From NCBI RefSeq assembly GCF_025567285.1, contig NZ_JAOQJT010000003.1:124001-188000 (forward strand): a stretch of 64,000 nt of DNA. The letters are read 5' to 3'. Source of the stretch: Coprococcus aceti (GTDB taxonomy: Bacteria > Bacillota > Clostridia > Lachnospirales > Lachnospiraceae). The translations under genes were made by a program, and so were the position numbers. This document shows positions 23,778 to 32,894 of the stretch, piece by piece (position 1 is the stretch's first letter; the number at the start of each line of letters is the position of its first letter). Below the pieces are notes generated by a model. It was not told the DNA's origin. It worked only from the letters and a program-made list of their open reading frames with translations, and did no database searches.

Positions 23778-24809
23778 TTACATATATTTGACAAGCTCAT
23801 CGATGATAGGAGCGTAGTGTTCGCCTTCAAGACCATAGTCTTTTTCTTTGTAGTTCCATGCGGCGCGGCCTATTCCGTACTTTTCAAATACAGAATGGAT
23901 ATCTTTGTACCAGTTCAGAGTTCCGTCAAGTGGTGCCTGATCTATAACACCATATTCGCCGCAGTACATAAATCCGTCTCTTTCTTCAACAGCCTTGATG
24001 CCGTCGAGAAACATTTTTTCGAACAAATCAGGTCCGATGGAATTAAGTCCAAGGCTACTCTCGGTGATGGCCCCATGCATACACCCTTCGATCTGGCGGG
24101 ATTTCTCCATGTAGTCATTGAAATCCCCCGGATATTCGATATGAAAATCTGAAGGCATACCTGTTACCCAGTAAGCAGACTGGTGGGTAAATACCATTGG
24201 CTCGTAACAGTGGAAATTGTAAACTATGTTCTCATCGTTGTGATGAGGGAGAAGCTTTATAGATGTAACAGCATTGTAGCCAACCCCACCGAGCAGGATC
24301 TTGGCAGTAGGTGCTTTCGCACGGATGATCTCGATGCATTTGCTTGATATTTCGTTCCACTCGTTTACAACGGTCGGACTTACGACCTCGTTCAGCGGCT
24401 CGAACATCATTATGTCTGCATCCTTTGCATATCTGTCTATGAGCTTTCTCCATATTCCATAGAATCTTTCCTGAAGAGGTTTCTCATGGAAGAATTCAAG
24501 AAGATGAGCCTCGTCGTCAAATATATATCCATATGTCTTGTGCAGATCAAGGACCATGTTGAGTTTGTACTTCCGGCACCACTCAATGCATGAATCGATG
24601 TAAGCGTAGCCGCCTTCCTTGTCACTTCCGTCCTCGTTTTCAAAATTATCGTAATCGATAGGAAGACGAACATGGTCAAGTCCCCAAGATGCTATTCTTG
24701 CAATATCTTTTTCTGTGATAAATGTGTCAAGATGCTCCTTGTCAAGTGGTCCCTGTGAAAGCCATCCACCTAAGTTTACTCCTTTTTTGAATCCGTCTAA
24801 ATTTCTCAT
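23778..24809 (-). CDS. Glycoside hydrolase family 5 protein (cytoplasmic beta-glucanase/glucosidase-like)
   Basis: This is a 343-residue TIM-barrel glycosidase. The acid/base is E141 in MMFEPLNEVVSP and the nucleophile is E285 in YCGEYGVID, with GVNLGGWL and DHVRLPIDYDNF near the start. The absence of a signal peptide implies it acts on imported oligosaccharides. The ATG at 24809 follows CAGGAGG; a longer in-frame start at 24941 overlaps the divergent promoter region and is rejected. An AraC regulator reads divergently from the same intergenic space, so substrate induction is likely. The exact substrate (cello- or xylo-type beta-glucoside) is not certain. Confidence 0.85.
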   Translation of the reverse strand: MRNLDGFKKGVNLGGWLSQGPLDKEHLDTFITEKDIARIASWGLDHVRLPIDYDNFENEDGSDKEGGYAYIDSCIEWCRKYKLNMVLDLHKTYGYIFDDEAHLLEFFHEKPLQERFYGIWRKLIDRYAKDADIMMFEPLNEVVSPTVVNEWNEISSKCIEIIRAKAPTAKILLGGVGYNAVTSIKLLPHHNDENIVYNFHCYEPMVFTHQSAYWVTGMPSDFHIEYPGDFNDYMEKSRQIEGCMHGAITESSLGLNSIGPDLFEKMFLDGIKAVEERDGFMYCGEYGVIDQAPLDGTLNWYKDIHSVFEKYGIGRAAWNYKEKDYGLEGEHYAPIIDELVKYM

Positions 24810-25000
24810 AAACCATAACCTCCTGTGAAATAATAAATTATATATTGCACTCATTTGCCGTTCGGGAGTGCTTATCAGTTTCGTTTTCTGTGACTTTATA
24901 GTAGCATTTGCGTTGATAAGAGAATATAATAAATGTGTCAATTATATAACAAATGTGTGATAGAGATATATGAATATCACAGAGGAAAGGCAGAAAGACA

Positions 25001-25762
25001 ATGAAGATATCGAATGAGATAGTAAAACAGCAGTTTGTCCAGAGGGAATATGGACTGGCACATTCCACATACGACAATGAGCTCGATTTTTATCAGCTTG
25101 TGAGCAGCGGTGATGTGAAAGCTTTGTCTGGAATGTTGCTGACAGGCGATGAGGATGAGGCTGTTCTTGCTGCAAGAGGAATATTGTCAGATGACAAGGT
25201 TCGCAATAGGAGATATCACGAGATAGTGCTAGTGGCAATGATTTCCAGATTTTGCATAGAAGAGGGGATGGAGGAGATGGAGAGTTACAATCTCAGTGAC
25301 TTCTATATTAATAAGCTGGACAAGGCGCAGACAGAACGGCAGATCATAGATGTACATAACCAACTGATTATGGACTATGCCAGGCGGATGAAAAAGGTGA
25401 AAAAGAAAGCTGCTATATCACCTCATTGTGTAAGGGCGATGGACTATGTGTATGATCATCTGCATGAAAGAATAGAAATTACAGAGATCTCAGAATTTGT
25501 GGGAGTGGAACGCTCTTATCTGAGCAAACTATTTCATAAGGAGGTCGGTCAGACAATCTCAGATTACATCATGGAGAAGAAGCTTCAGACTGCCAGAAAT
25601 ATGCTTCTGTATTCAGATTTTTCCTGTACGGAGATATCGCAATATCTGGCATTTGCCAGCGGAAGCTATTTTGCAAAATGCTTCAAGACAAAATATGGAT
25701 CGACTCCGAATTCATATCGCAGGATAAATTACAGGAAACACTGGAAAGAGGCGAAATCATAG
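25001..25762 (+). CDS. AraC-family regulator divergent from the GH5 gene
   Basis: This 253-residue protein has two C-terminal helix-turn-helix motifs in the AraC arrangement: DYVYDHLHERIEITEISEFV, VERSYLSKLFHKEVGQTISD, then a second unit ending FAKCFKTKYGSTPNSYRR. The N-terminal about 150 residues are a sensing domain without recognised ligand residues. It is transcribed away from the GH5 gene with a 191-base spacer, so local control of the glycosidase is the natural inference. Confidence 0.85.
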   Translation: MKISNEIVKQQFVQREYGLAHSTYDNELDFYQLVSSGDVKALSGMLLTGDEDEAVLAARGILSDDKVRNRRYHEIVLVAMISRFCIEEGMEEMESYNLSDFYINKLDKAQTERQIIDVHNQLIMDYARRMKKVKKKAAISPHCVRAMDYVYDHLHERIEITEISEFVGVERSYLSKLFHKEVGQTISDYIMEKKLQTARNMLLYSDFSCTEISQYLAFASGSYFAKCFKTKYGSTPNSYRRINYRKHWKEAKS

Positions 25763-25853
25763 TCTTGTTATGTGCTGGTATAATTGACAACATCTGTCAA
25801 AGGTTGTAGAATTACATGAGTTTTATTTGTATATATAAGGAGAATGAATAGCT

Positions 25854-27224
25854 ATGTCATCTTTTAGATTTCATGTGGCTCTCGCAGCCGCCAAACTGAG
25901 CAAGGGACTCATCCAGCTCCTGGGTAGGAACGGTACGCATACACCTGGAGTTATCGCCCTGAAGATATGTCCGGATTTCCTGGCACAGGCGCCCAAGGCA
26001 CCGCTTACGATATGTGTCACAGGAACAAATGGTAAGACCACCTGTAGTAACCTGATAACTGATGTTTTGGAGAAGGATGGAAGAAGAGTTGTCAGCAACA
26101 GAACAGGTTCCAATATCGTCCCTGGCTGTACGACAAATGTCATCAACAGCCTTACATTTACGGGAAAGGTCAGAGTGGATGCCACTGTATTTGAGGTGGA
26201 CGAGCGTGCTTCAAGGCTGATACTTCCATATGTGAAGCCGGATTATCTTGTTGTAACAGGACTTTTCAGAGATTCACTCAAGAGAAATGCTCACCCTGAC
26301 TATATTTTCAGTGTCATAGATACCTACTGCCCTGATTCTGCAAAGGTTATCCTGAATGCGGACGAGCTTTGCTCAAGCATGTTGAAGAAAGACAGCTACA
26401 GAGTGTTCTATGGAATCGGCAAGCAGCCTGATGACAAGACCGAGCCATACAACCTTATCGCGGATTACCAGATCTGCCCTAACTGCGGCGAGAAGCTGAA
26501 GTACAATTACCTCAGATATCATCACATCGGCGATGTGGTATGCCCGAAGTGTGGACTTCACTCACCAGACAAGAAGTATCTGGCAACCGACATAGACAGA
26601 GAGAAGATGACAATTACTATACAGGAGGGAGACAAGAAGACAGTTTATCCGCTGATCCATACAGCTCTCTTCAATATATATAATGAAGTTACAGTTATCT
26701 CGGCACTGCGCGAGATCGGTCTCTCGGCTGAGAGAATCAAGGAACTCATGGGTCAGATCCATATACCGGATTCCCGCCACAACGAGACTACAGTGAATGG
26801 TGTTACAGTAATCCAGGCGCTCTCAAAGGGACAGAGTGCGGTTTCTTCATCCAGAACATTTGAGTATGTGGCAAATGAGGAGGGCAAGAAGGCTATCCTC
26901 CTTGCGATGGACGATCTTGAGGACAGACAGAAGAGTATAGAGTTCTCAGGCTGGATATACGATCTGGAGTATGAGCAGTTCAACAGGGATGATGTTGTAC
27001 AGGTCATCTGCACAGGACCTAGATGCTACGACCACAAGGTGAGATGCTTACTGGCTGGTATCCCTGAGGAGAAGATACTCACAAATCTCAGCGAGGTCGC
27101 TGCGGCAGACGATGTGACTATAGATGGTGTTGACAGAATATATATCCTGTACGACTGTGAGAATTACGGAATGTCATGTGAGATGAAGAAGAAGATAATC
27201 AAGAGACTGGAGGGTGACAAATAA
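25854..27224 (+). CDS. murT: MurT, lipid II isoglutaminyl synthase ligase subunit
   Basis: This 456-residue Mur-ligase homologue has the ATP loop GTNGKTT (residues 57-63) and the Cys4 zinc ribbon that distinguishes MurT (CPNCGEKL ... CPKCGLH), plus the C-terminal DUF1727 region. With GatD it amidates the alpha-carboxyl of D-glutamate in lipid II. The stop codon shares one base with the gatD start (TAATG). AAGGAG lies 11 bases before the ATG. All substrate-binding motifs appear complete. Confidence 0.9.
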   Translation: MSSFRFHVALAAAKLSKGLIQLLGRNGTHTPGVIALKICPDFLAQAPKAPLTICVTGTNGKTTCSNLITDVLEKDGRRVVSNRTGSNIVPGCTTNVINSLTFTGKVRVDATVFEVDERASRLILPYVKPDYLVVTGLFRDSLKRNAHPDYIFSVIDTYCPDSAKVILNADELCSSMLKKDSYRVFYGIGKQPDDKTEPYNLIADYQICPNCGEKLKYNYLRYHHIGDVVCPKCGLHSPDKKYLATDIDREKMTITIQEGDKKTVYPLIHTALFNIYNEVTVISALREIGLSAERIKELMGQIHIPDSRHNETTVNGVTVIQALSKGQSAVSSSRTFEYVANEEGKKAILLAMDDLEDRQKSIEFSGWIYDLEYEQFNRDDVVQVICTGPRCYDHKVRCLLAGIPEEKILTNLSEVAAADDVTIDGVDRIYILYDCENYGMSCEMKKKIIKRLEGDK

Positions 27225-27940
27225 TGAAGATTGAGATTTTATATCCGGAAATATGTACACTCTACGGTGACAAAGGAAATACAATGTACCTGCAGAAATG
27301 TCTGCCGGATGCGGAATTTGTGACAACAGGACTTAATGAGAAGCCACTCTTCCTCAAAGAGAATATAGACATGGTGTATATGTGTTCCATGAGCGAGAAG
27401 AGCCAGGAGCTCGTGCTTGACAGACTGATGCAGTACAAGGACGAGATCGCAGCATGCATGAAGGATGGAAAGGCGCTTTTCCTTCTGGTTGGCAATTCCA
27501 TGGAACTCCTTGGTGATTATATCAAGAGAGAGGATGGAACCAGAGTTACAGGACTTGGCGTTGTTCCGGGCATGTACTCAGTCCGCCAGACTCCGAATCG
27601 TTTCAACACGCTCATCAAGGCGAAGTTCAACGATATGACACTCATCGGATACACAAGCCGATTTGCACACACTTACGGAATACCTGATGATATGACATTC
27701 TGCAAGGTGGAGATCGGACAGGGCAGCAATCCTGATACCATGAATGAGGGAATCTGCAAGAACAGAGTAATTGCGACATACATTCATGGACCACTGCTCA
27801 TTCAGAATCCTGATTTTGTACATTATCTGTTGGAAAAACTGGATGCTCCTATGAAAGAGATACCATTTGAGGCAGCTATGCGCAAGGCATATGATGTGAA
27901 ACTTGCTGAGTATGGCAAACCTGATCTGGAGCTGTCATAA
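27224..27940 (+). CDS. gatD: GatD-like glutamine amidotransferase subunit, lacking the nucleophile cysteine
   Basis: This 238-residue class-I glutamine amidotransferase homologue is the partner of MurT. In characterised GatD the nucleophile sits in an AICGG(Y/F)QLLG motif. Here the aligned stretch is FLLVGNSMELLG, so the cysteine position is Gly90 (codon GGC), and the following glycines are Asn-Ser. The histidine is retained (ATYIHGPLL, H188). The protein therefore cannot hydrolyse glutamine by the known mechanism. It may be a structural partner for MurT using free ammonia, or belong to a divergent Clostridial branch. A one-base overlap with murT shows they are made together. Confidence 0.85.
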   Translation: MKIEILYPEICTLYGDKGNTMYLQKCLPDAEFVTTGLNEKPLFLKENIDMVYMCSMSEKSQELVLDRLMQYKDEIAACMKDGKALFLLVGNSMELLGDYIKREDGTRVTGLGVVPGMYSVRQTPNRFNTLIKAKFNDMTLIGYTSRFAHTYGIPDDMTFCKVEIGQGSNPDTMNEGICKNRVIATYIHGPLLIQNPDFVHYLLEKLDAPMKEIPFEAAMRKAYDVKLAEYGKPDLELS

Positions 27941-27965
27941 TATAGAGAATTATAGTGATAATTAA

Positions 27966-28030
27966 GCCCCGGTGGCCTTTGATATGTACCTGAAATCCAG
28001 GACATATGTCAGTATGCTGCCGGGGATTTT
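27966..28030 (+). terminator. Extended hairpin after gatD
   Basis: CCCCGG (27967-27972) pairs with CCGGGG (28020-28025), followed by ATTTTAT. Inside, GATATGTACCTG pairs with CAGGACATAT with one bulge. It probably ends the murT-gatD transcript. Confidence 0.6.
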
Positions 28031-28084
28031 ATATGTAGTAATGTATAAAACTATACATTTTGTATAGTTATGTAAACCCATTGA

Positions 28085-28255
28085 AAAGAAAAAGATAATA
28101 TGTCACAATACAGATGTTGCCACCCCTAGACAGGCTAGGAAAGGGAGGATCGCAGTGGCAGAACGGAGATAAGTAAGTGGTAATCAGCCCAAGGAGTACG
28201 TCGCCTTTAAAAGACGGAGAAAACCCCAGTAGCGCCAACTACTGGGGTTTTCGTT
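28085..28255 (+). ncRNA. Candidate structured non-coding RNA, family not identified
   Basis: No reading frame of note lies here, but several stems do. TGCCAC (28118-28123) pairs with GTGGCA (28155-28160) around CCTAG (28125-28129)/CTAGG (28135-28139). CGTC (28199-28202) pairs with GACG (28213-28216). A 13-bp perfect terminator stem AAAACCCCAGTAG (28220-28232) / CTACTGGGGTTTT (28239-28251) closes the unit. A GATAAT box at 28094-28099 and an AACTATAC/GTATAGTT inverted repeat (28049-28069) stand upstream. No coding gene follows the terminator, so it looks like a free-standing RNA rather than a riboswitch. It does not match the riboswitch, SRP or tmRNA patterns I know. Confidence 0.45.
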
Positions 28256-28400
28256 ATGCTTTTGGGAAAGCATATGTCAGAATTTCTTGTTTCATTGTTG
28301 CTGACATTATATCATATGAATTTTACCTTCGCAACATTCATTTTCCTCACATATCTTAATGTTTTTTCAGATGTATCAACTCAAAAGAAAGTAGTATAAT

Positions 28401-28805
28401 GATATCGCAAGAAGAAAAAACAAGCGACGCGAAGCGGCATTTGTTTTTTTCTTGCGATATCAACGAGAACCCGTTCGGCGGAGCCGAACATGGAGCGCGG
28501 CAGCGCGAGGGTTCGAGTCTGCCAAAAGCAAGAAGGAAAAAGCACGACGCGAAGCGGCATTTGTTTTTTTCTTGCGATATCAACGAGAACCCGTTCGGCG
28601 GAGCCGAACATGGAGCGCGGCAGCGCGAGGGTTCGAGTCTGCTAAAAGCAAGAAGAAAAATGCGCGACGCGAAGCGGCATTNAATGCCGCTTCGCGTCGC
28701 GCATTTTTCTTCTTGCTTTTAGCAGACTCGAACCCTCGCGCTGCCGCGCTCCATGTTCGGCTCCGCCGAACGGGTTCTCGTTGATATCGCAAGAAAAAAA
28801 CAAAT
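28401..28805. repeat. 120-bp palindromic repeat: two tandem copies plus an inverted copy around an N
   Basis: Bases 28441-28560 and 28561-28680 are near-identical direct copies with exactly 120 bp period. From 28683 the sequence is the reverse complement of the preceding copy, matching for about 122 bp, with the single ambiguous base N (28682) at the symmetry centre. Each unit holds GTTCGGC/GCCGAAC and a CGCG/CGCG hairpin enclosed by GAACCC/GGGTTC. A further arm, GATATCGCAAG with CTTGCGATATC, flanks copy one (28401-28462). It resembles a REP/MITE-like non-coding repeat. The N at the exact centre suggests a forced contig join. No gene is present between gatD and 28838. Confidence 0.85.
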
Positions 28806-28837
28806 GAAGAGACAATGTGAAAGGAGCAGTGGGTTAC

Positions 28838-30322
28838 ATGTTAAAGGACTGGAACAAGCCGGAGCGTCCATCGGATGATGAGATAGACACTCGATTAAAG
28901 ATCGCCAGAGAGAATCTGACACGCAATCAGATCAAGGTAAAGGAAGGCAAGATACCTGTATTTGTCATATTTGAAGGCTGGGGGGCTGCAGGTAAGGGAA
29001 GTCTTGTCGGAAGGATCATCAAGAATATGGATCCGAGATTTTTCAACGTTGAGTCAGTGAAATATTCCACAGACGAGGAAAAACGCAGACCATTCCTGTA
29101 CAAGTATTTTACGAGAATACCGGAACAGGGGGAGTTTGCATTTCTGGATGGTGGCTGGATGAGGGACATAGTAGGTGGCAAGATGTCCGGGGAGCTGTCA
29201 GATAAGGAATACCGGAAGAGAGTTGACAGCACCAAGAGATTTGAGAGGACTCTGGCGGACAACGGATATCTGGTCATGAAATTTTTCTTCCAGATAGACA
29301 AGCACGAGCAGAAGAAGAGGCTTGAAACACTTCTTGAAGATGATACGACAAACTGGAGAGTGTCTAAGCATGATCTGAAGCAGAACAAAAAGTATGACGA
29401 GTATCTTGAGGCATTTGACAGCTTTATGTATGACACCAATCTGTCAAATGCACCGTGGTACATGATAGATGCAAAGGAGAGAAAATGGGCAGAACTTCAG
29501 ATACTCGATATCATCAATCAGGGAATAGAGACTGCGCTGCTCAATCAGGGGCATGCTGTACCTATACTGCAGAATACATTTGCGCTCAAGAAGATCCCGA
29601 AACTTTCCGAGGTGTCTCTCGACAAGAAACTGACGGATGAGGAGTACAAGGAGGAACTTGACAAGCTGCAGAAGAAACTCGGCAGACTGCACAATGAGCT
29701 TTACCAGAAGAGGATACCTGTTATCATAGGCTACGAAGGTTGGGATGCGGCAGGCAAAGGTGGAAATATCAAAAGGATAGCGGAGGCACTTGATGCGAGA
29801 GGTTATGTGGTAAATCCTATAGCAAGTCCGGAGCCACACGAGAAGGCAAGGCATTTTCTGTGGAGATTTTGGACAAGACTTCCAAAGTCTGGGCATGTGG
29901 CTATATTTGACAGAACATGGTATGGCAGAGTCATGGTTGAGAGACTTGAGGGTTTCTGCTCGGAGAATGATTGGCAGCGGGCGTACAATGAGATAAATGA
30001 ATTTGAGAAGGAACTGCACGACTGGGGAGCTGTAGTCATCAAATTTTGGGTTCAGATTGACAAAGATACACAGCTTGAGAGATTCACACTCAGACAGAAC
30101 ACGCCTGAGAAACGCTGGAAGATCACAGATGAGGACTGGCGCAACCGTGACAAATGGGATGACTATGAGACTGCGGTGGATGAGATGCTGGAAAAGACTA
30201 ACACCAGCTTTGCGCCATGGCACATATTGGAGTCAAATGACAAGAAGTATGCCAGAATAAAAGCCCTCAAGATCGTTATCAAGGCGATAGAGGATAAGCT
30301 GGAGCAGGTTGAAAAGAACTAA
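28838..30322 (+). CDS. pap: Polyphosphate:AMP phosphotransferase, two PPK2 domains
   Basis: This 494-residue protein has duplicated PPK2 kinase domains (class II). Domain 1 has Walker A FEGWGAAGKGS and domain 2 has YEGWDAAGKGG. The second-domain Walker B/lid reads FDRTWYGRVMVERLEGF, whereas the first reads FLDGGWMRDIVGG and lacks the Arg-x-Trp-Tyr-x-Arg set. In the known enzyme the C-terminal domain is catalytic and the N-terminal one structural, which fits. It uses polyphosphate to convert AMP to ADP. The ATG at 28838 follows AAGGAG; a GTG at 28817 overlaps that site. It starts 33 bases after the repeat array and ends at a strong terminator. Confidence 0.88.
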   Translation: MLKDWNKPERPSDDEIDTRLKIARENLTRNQIKVKEGKIPVFVIFEGWGAAGKGSLVGRIIKNMDPRFFNVESVKYSTDEEKRRPFLYKYFTRIPEQGEFAFLDGGWMRDIVGGKMSGELSDKEYRKRVDSTKRFERTLADNGYLVMKFFFQIDKHEQKKRLETLLEDDTTNWRVSKHDLKQNKKYDEYLEAFDSFMYDTNLSNAPWYMIDAKERKWAELQILDIINQGIETALLNQGHAVPILQNTFALKKIPKLSEVSLDKKLTDEEYKEELDKLQKKLGRLHNELYQKRIPVIIGYEGWDAAGKGGNIKRIAEALDARGYVVNPIASPEPHEKARHFLWRFWTRLPKSGHVAIFDRTWYGRVMVERLEGFCSENDWQRAYNEINEFEKELHDWGAVVIKFWVQIDKDTQLERFTLRQNTPEKRWKITDEDWRNRDKWDDYETAVDEMLEKTNTSFAPWHILESNDKKYARIKALKIVIKAIEDKLEQVEKN

Positions 30323-30366
30323 AAATGCATATAGGACTGAGAGTCCATGCTGGAAATAGAACACAT

Positions 30367-30404
30367 AAGGCGGTGATACACAACAGAAGTATCACCGCCT
30401 TTTT
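30367..30404 (+). terminator. Terminator after pap
   Basis: AAGGCGGTGATAC (30367-30379) pairs perfectly with GTATCACCGCCTT (30389-30401), followed by TTT. Confidence 0.9.
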
Positions 30405-30441
30405 CAAAAAGGTTTAAGGAAGGAAAAAGTTATTATCAGAT

Positions 30442-32478
30442 TTAATTATTTTCCTTGATGATGGATACTCCAAACGGAGCCAATTCCATTTTGCCATCAA
30501 ATATATTCTTCGTCTGAATGTCGGTTCCGTGAACTTCAGATATTGTCTGAGGTTCGTTGGTGTTGTTCAGGTAAAATCCATATGCAGTTCCGTCATCTGC
30601 ATATCTGCAGTGATACTGAACTCCGTCAGGGAGATCTTTTATGGCGATACCGGCGTTCACCATCATCTGCTCCATGATCTCACCGAGTTTACTGTAATCT
30701 ATTCTTGCAGCCACGTAGTAGGCCTTGCCCTCGCCGTAGCTGTTCACTGTCACTGCTGCATTTCCGGCGTAGAAATCAGAATCGTAGGTTCCAAGTACAT
30801 CCGCCGTTCCGACTCTCAGGATCTCAGCATAGTCACGGAGTTCGCATGAACTGCCATCTGTGAAGCTCACGCTGTTTCTGTCAGATGGATACAGGGTGTC
30901 TATCTCTTCACTGATGATTCCAAATACATCTGCAAGTCCATTTCCCGGGAATCCACCGAGTATACAGAGCTGATCCTTGTCTACATAGCCCGTAAAGTAA
31001 GTGGATAGAAGCTGTCCGCCCCTCTTTACAAATGCGGCAAGAGACTCGGCTGCGCCATCTCTCAGCATGTAGAGCATAGGTGCAACAACCACATCGTAAT
31101 CGTCGAGTGGTTCATCGGATGCAATGACGTCCACGTCAACGCCGCGCTTTGTCAGCTCTTTGTATACAGACATACAGGTCTCAGGATATTTTTTTGATTC
31201 CTGCCCCAGAGCCTTGACATCATCTATGGCCCACATATTGTCCCAGTCGAACAGCAGTGCAACCTTTGATCTGATGAGTGTGCCGGTTATCTCGGAGAGC
31301 CCATCAAGCTCTGCGCCGAGGGCGGCAACCTCCTTGAATATTCTGGTGTCATTTGTTCCGAGATGGTCAACAACGGCACCGTGATACTGTTCAAATGAGC
31401 CCCTGCCCTTTCGCCACTGGAAGTACTGAACAGTGTCAGAACCGCAGGCTATAGCGTTGTATGAGAACAGCTTGTGGATGCCCGGTCTTTTGAGTTTGTT
31501 ATATGGATGCCAATTTACAAGCCCCGGAGCACTCTCCATAAGCATGAAAGGCTTATCCTTCTTCATGGATCTCATGACTGCGTGGTCAAATGTGTTCTGC
31601 CCCATGACATCCGCAAGGCTTTCATAGTCGTTGTGGAATCTAGGGTATGAATCCCATGAGATCACATCAAGTTCCTTTGCCATTGGTCTGTAGTCAAGAC
31701 CATCGTAGAGCTGCATAAAGTTGGTTGTTATAGGTATTTCAGGGGTGAGTTCACGGAGGAGCGTTATCTCTGATTTCATGTAATCGTTCATGTTCCATGT
31801 GGTAAATCTCTTCCATTCGAGATTCAGCCCCATGATACTGAAATCACCATTTTTGTATGGCGGCTCAATCTGTGAGAAGCTGTTGTATGAGTGACTCCAG
31901 AAGGTGGTCCACCATGCTTTGTTCAGCTTGTTTATGTCGTGGTCGAACTTCTCTGCGAGGTAATTCTGAAATCTTTTCACACAGAGACGGCAGTAGCACT
32001 CGCCACCAAGCTCATTTGACACATGCCACATGATGAGTCCCGGATGGTTTCCCACATGGGCGTGGAGCTGACGGATGATATTGGCAACTTTTTCTCTGTA
32101 TACAGGTGAGCTCATGCAGTGGTTCTCACGGACGCCCTGATGTTCCCTGACGTCATATGAATCCACACGCCTGATCTCAGGATACTTCTGTGCCATCCAT
32201 GCCGGTTTGCCGCCCGATGGCGTGGCAAGAATGGTGTAAATGCCTGCATTATACAGGTTGTCCATAACATCCTTCAGCCAGTCAAAATGGTATTCGCCCT
32301 CAACAGGTTCGTATGCTGACCATGAGAAAACCCCAAGAGTAGCGGAAGTCATTCCTGCCTCCTTCATCATCTCGATATCCTTTGCCAGAATATCAGGGCG
32401 GTCGAGCCACTGTTCAGCATTGTAATCACCGCCGTGTAGTATTCCGTTTATCTGTGGAAAAAGCTTGTTTTTGTTCAT
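30442..32478 (-). CDS. Beta-galactosidase, glycoside hydrolase family 42
   Basis: This is a 678-residue GH42 enzyme. The N-terminal TIM barrel starts NGILHGGDYNAEQW; the acid/base is in WHVSNELGGECYCRLC, which also supplies the zinc cysteines, and the nucleophile is in FMLMESAPGLVNWHP. A trimerisation domain and a C-terminal small beta domain follow. There is no signal peptide, so it hydrolyses galactosides in the cytoplasm. A LacI-type operator lies 67 bases upstream. No transporter is adjacent, so substrate uptake is encoded elsewhere. GGAG precedes the ATG by about 11 bases. Confidence 0.9.
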   Translation of the reverse strand: MNKNKLFPQINGILHGGDYNAEQWLDRPDILAKDIEMMKEAGMTSATLGVFSWSAYEPVEGEYHFDWLKDVMDNLYNAGIYTILATPSGGKPAWMAQKYPEIRRVDSYDVREHQGVRENHCMSSPVYREKVANIIRQLHAHVGNHPGLIMWHVSNELGGECYCRLCVKRFQNYLAEKFDHDINKLNKAWWTTFWSHSYNSFSQIEPPYKNGDFSIMGLNLEWKRFTTWNMNDYMKSEITLLRELTPEIPITTNFMQLYDGLDYRPMAKELDVISWDSYPRFHNDYESLADVMGQNTFDHAVMRSMKKDKPFMLMESAPGLVNWHPYNKLKRPGIHKLFSYNAIACGSDTVQYFQWRKGRGSFEQYHGAVVDHLGTNDTRIFKEVAALGAELDGLSEITGTLIRSKVALLFDWDNMWAIDDVKALGQESKKYPETCMSVYKELTKRGVDVDVIASDEPLDDYDVVVAPMLYMLRDGAAESLAAFVKRGGQLLSTYFTGYVDKDQLCILGGFPGNGLADVFGIISEEIDTLYPSDRNSVSFTDGSSCELRDYAEILRVGTADVLGTYDSDFYAGNAAVTVNSYGEGKAYYVAARIDYSKLGEIMEQMMVNAGIAIKDLPDGVQYHCRYADDGTAYGFYLNNTNEPQTISEVHGTDIQTKNIFDGKMELAPFGVSIIKENN

Positions 32479-32544
32479 TTATCTGTCATCTCCTATAAAT
32501 AAAGGTAATGTGCTCTATGTGATCTGTTTTAAGTGTAGAATATA

Positions 32545-32562
32545 TGCGCAAACGGTTGCACA
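32545..32562. promoter_or_regulatory. LacI/GalR-type operator upstream of the beta-galactosidase
   Basis: TGCGCAAACGGTTGCACA is an 18-base near-palindrome with a central CG, the usual form of LacI-family sites. The remainder of the 32479-32894 interval is AT-rich non-coding DNA with a TATAAT at 32827-32832 that could serve the rightward gene. No LacI-family gene is in the window. Confidence 0.6.
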
Positions 32563-32894
32563 GCTTGCTATTTAAAGGTAGCACAAATAGACAAATAATT
32601 CAATTGTAATTTGACAATACATTTTAATTTGTGCAAAATATACAAAATATATACACTGCCATTCATCAGGACAATATTGTATATAATTAAGAAAAACGGC
32701 TTGAAATAAGAGATATAATTGCTTATGATTAAGATATCATGAATTGCTCAAAGTTGCGCAATTTGTCAATTCTTACAAGATGTACAAAAGTGAGGTAAAA
32801 AGCTATCGAACAGTGTCAAAAATCTATATAATAAAAGTATTGAGGGATGAACGGAAAATATAAGGTTGGAACGTATAGTTTAAGGAGGAGTTTT

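Noticed and set aside
28085..28255. T-box, c-di-GMP, guanidine, SRP or tmRNA identity for the RNA candidate
   Set aside because: The conserved core motifs of these families were looked for and are missing, and no regulated coding gene follows.
28512..28535. tRNA-like T-arm (GGTTCGAGTCTGC) in the 120-bp repeats
   Set aside because: No acceptor, anticodon or D arms can be folded around it; the motif is part of the GAACCC/GGGTTC stem of the repeat.
28441..28680. CRISPR array
   Set aside because: Only two direct copies with 120-bp period and no spacers; no cas genes nearby.
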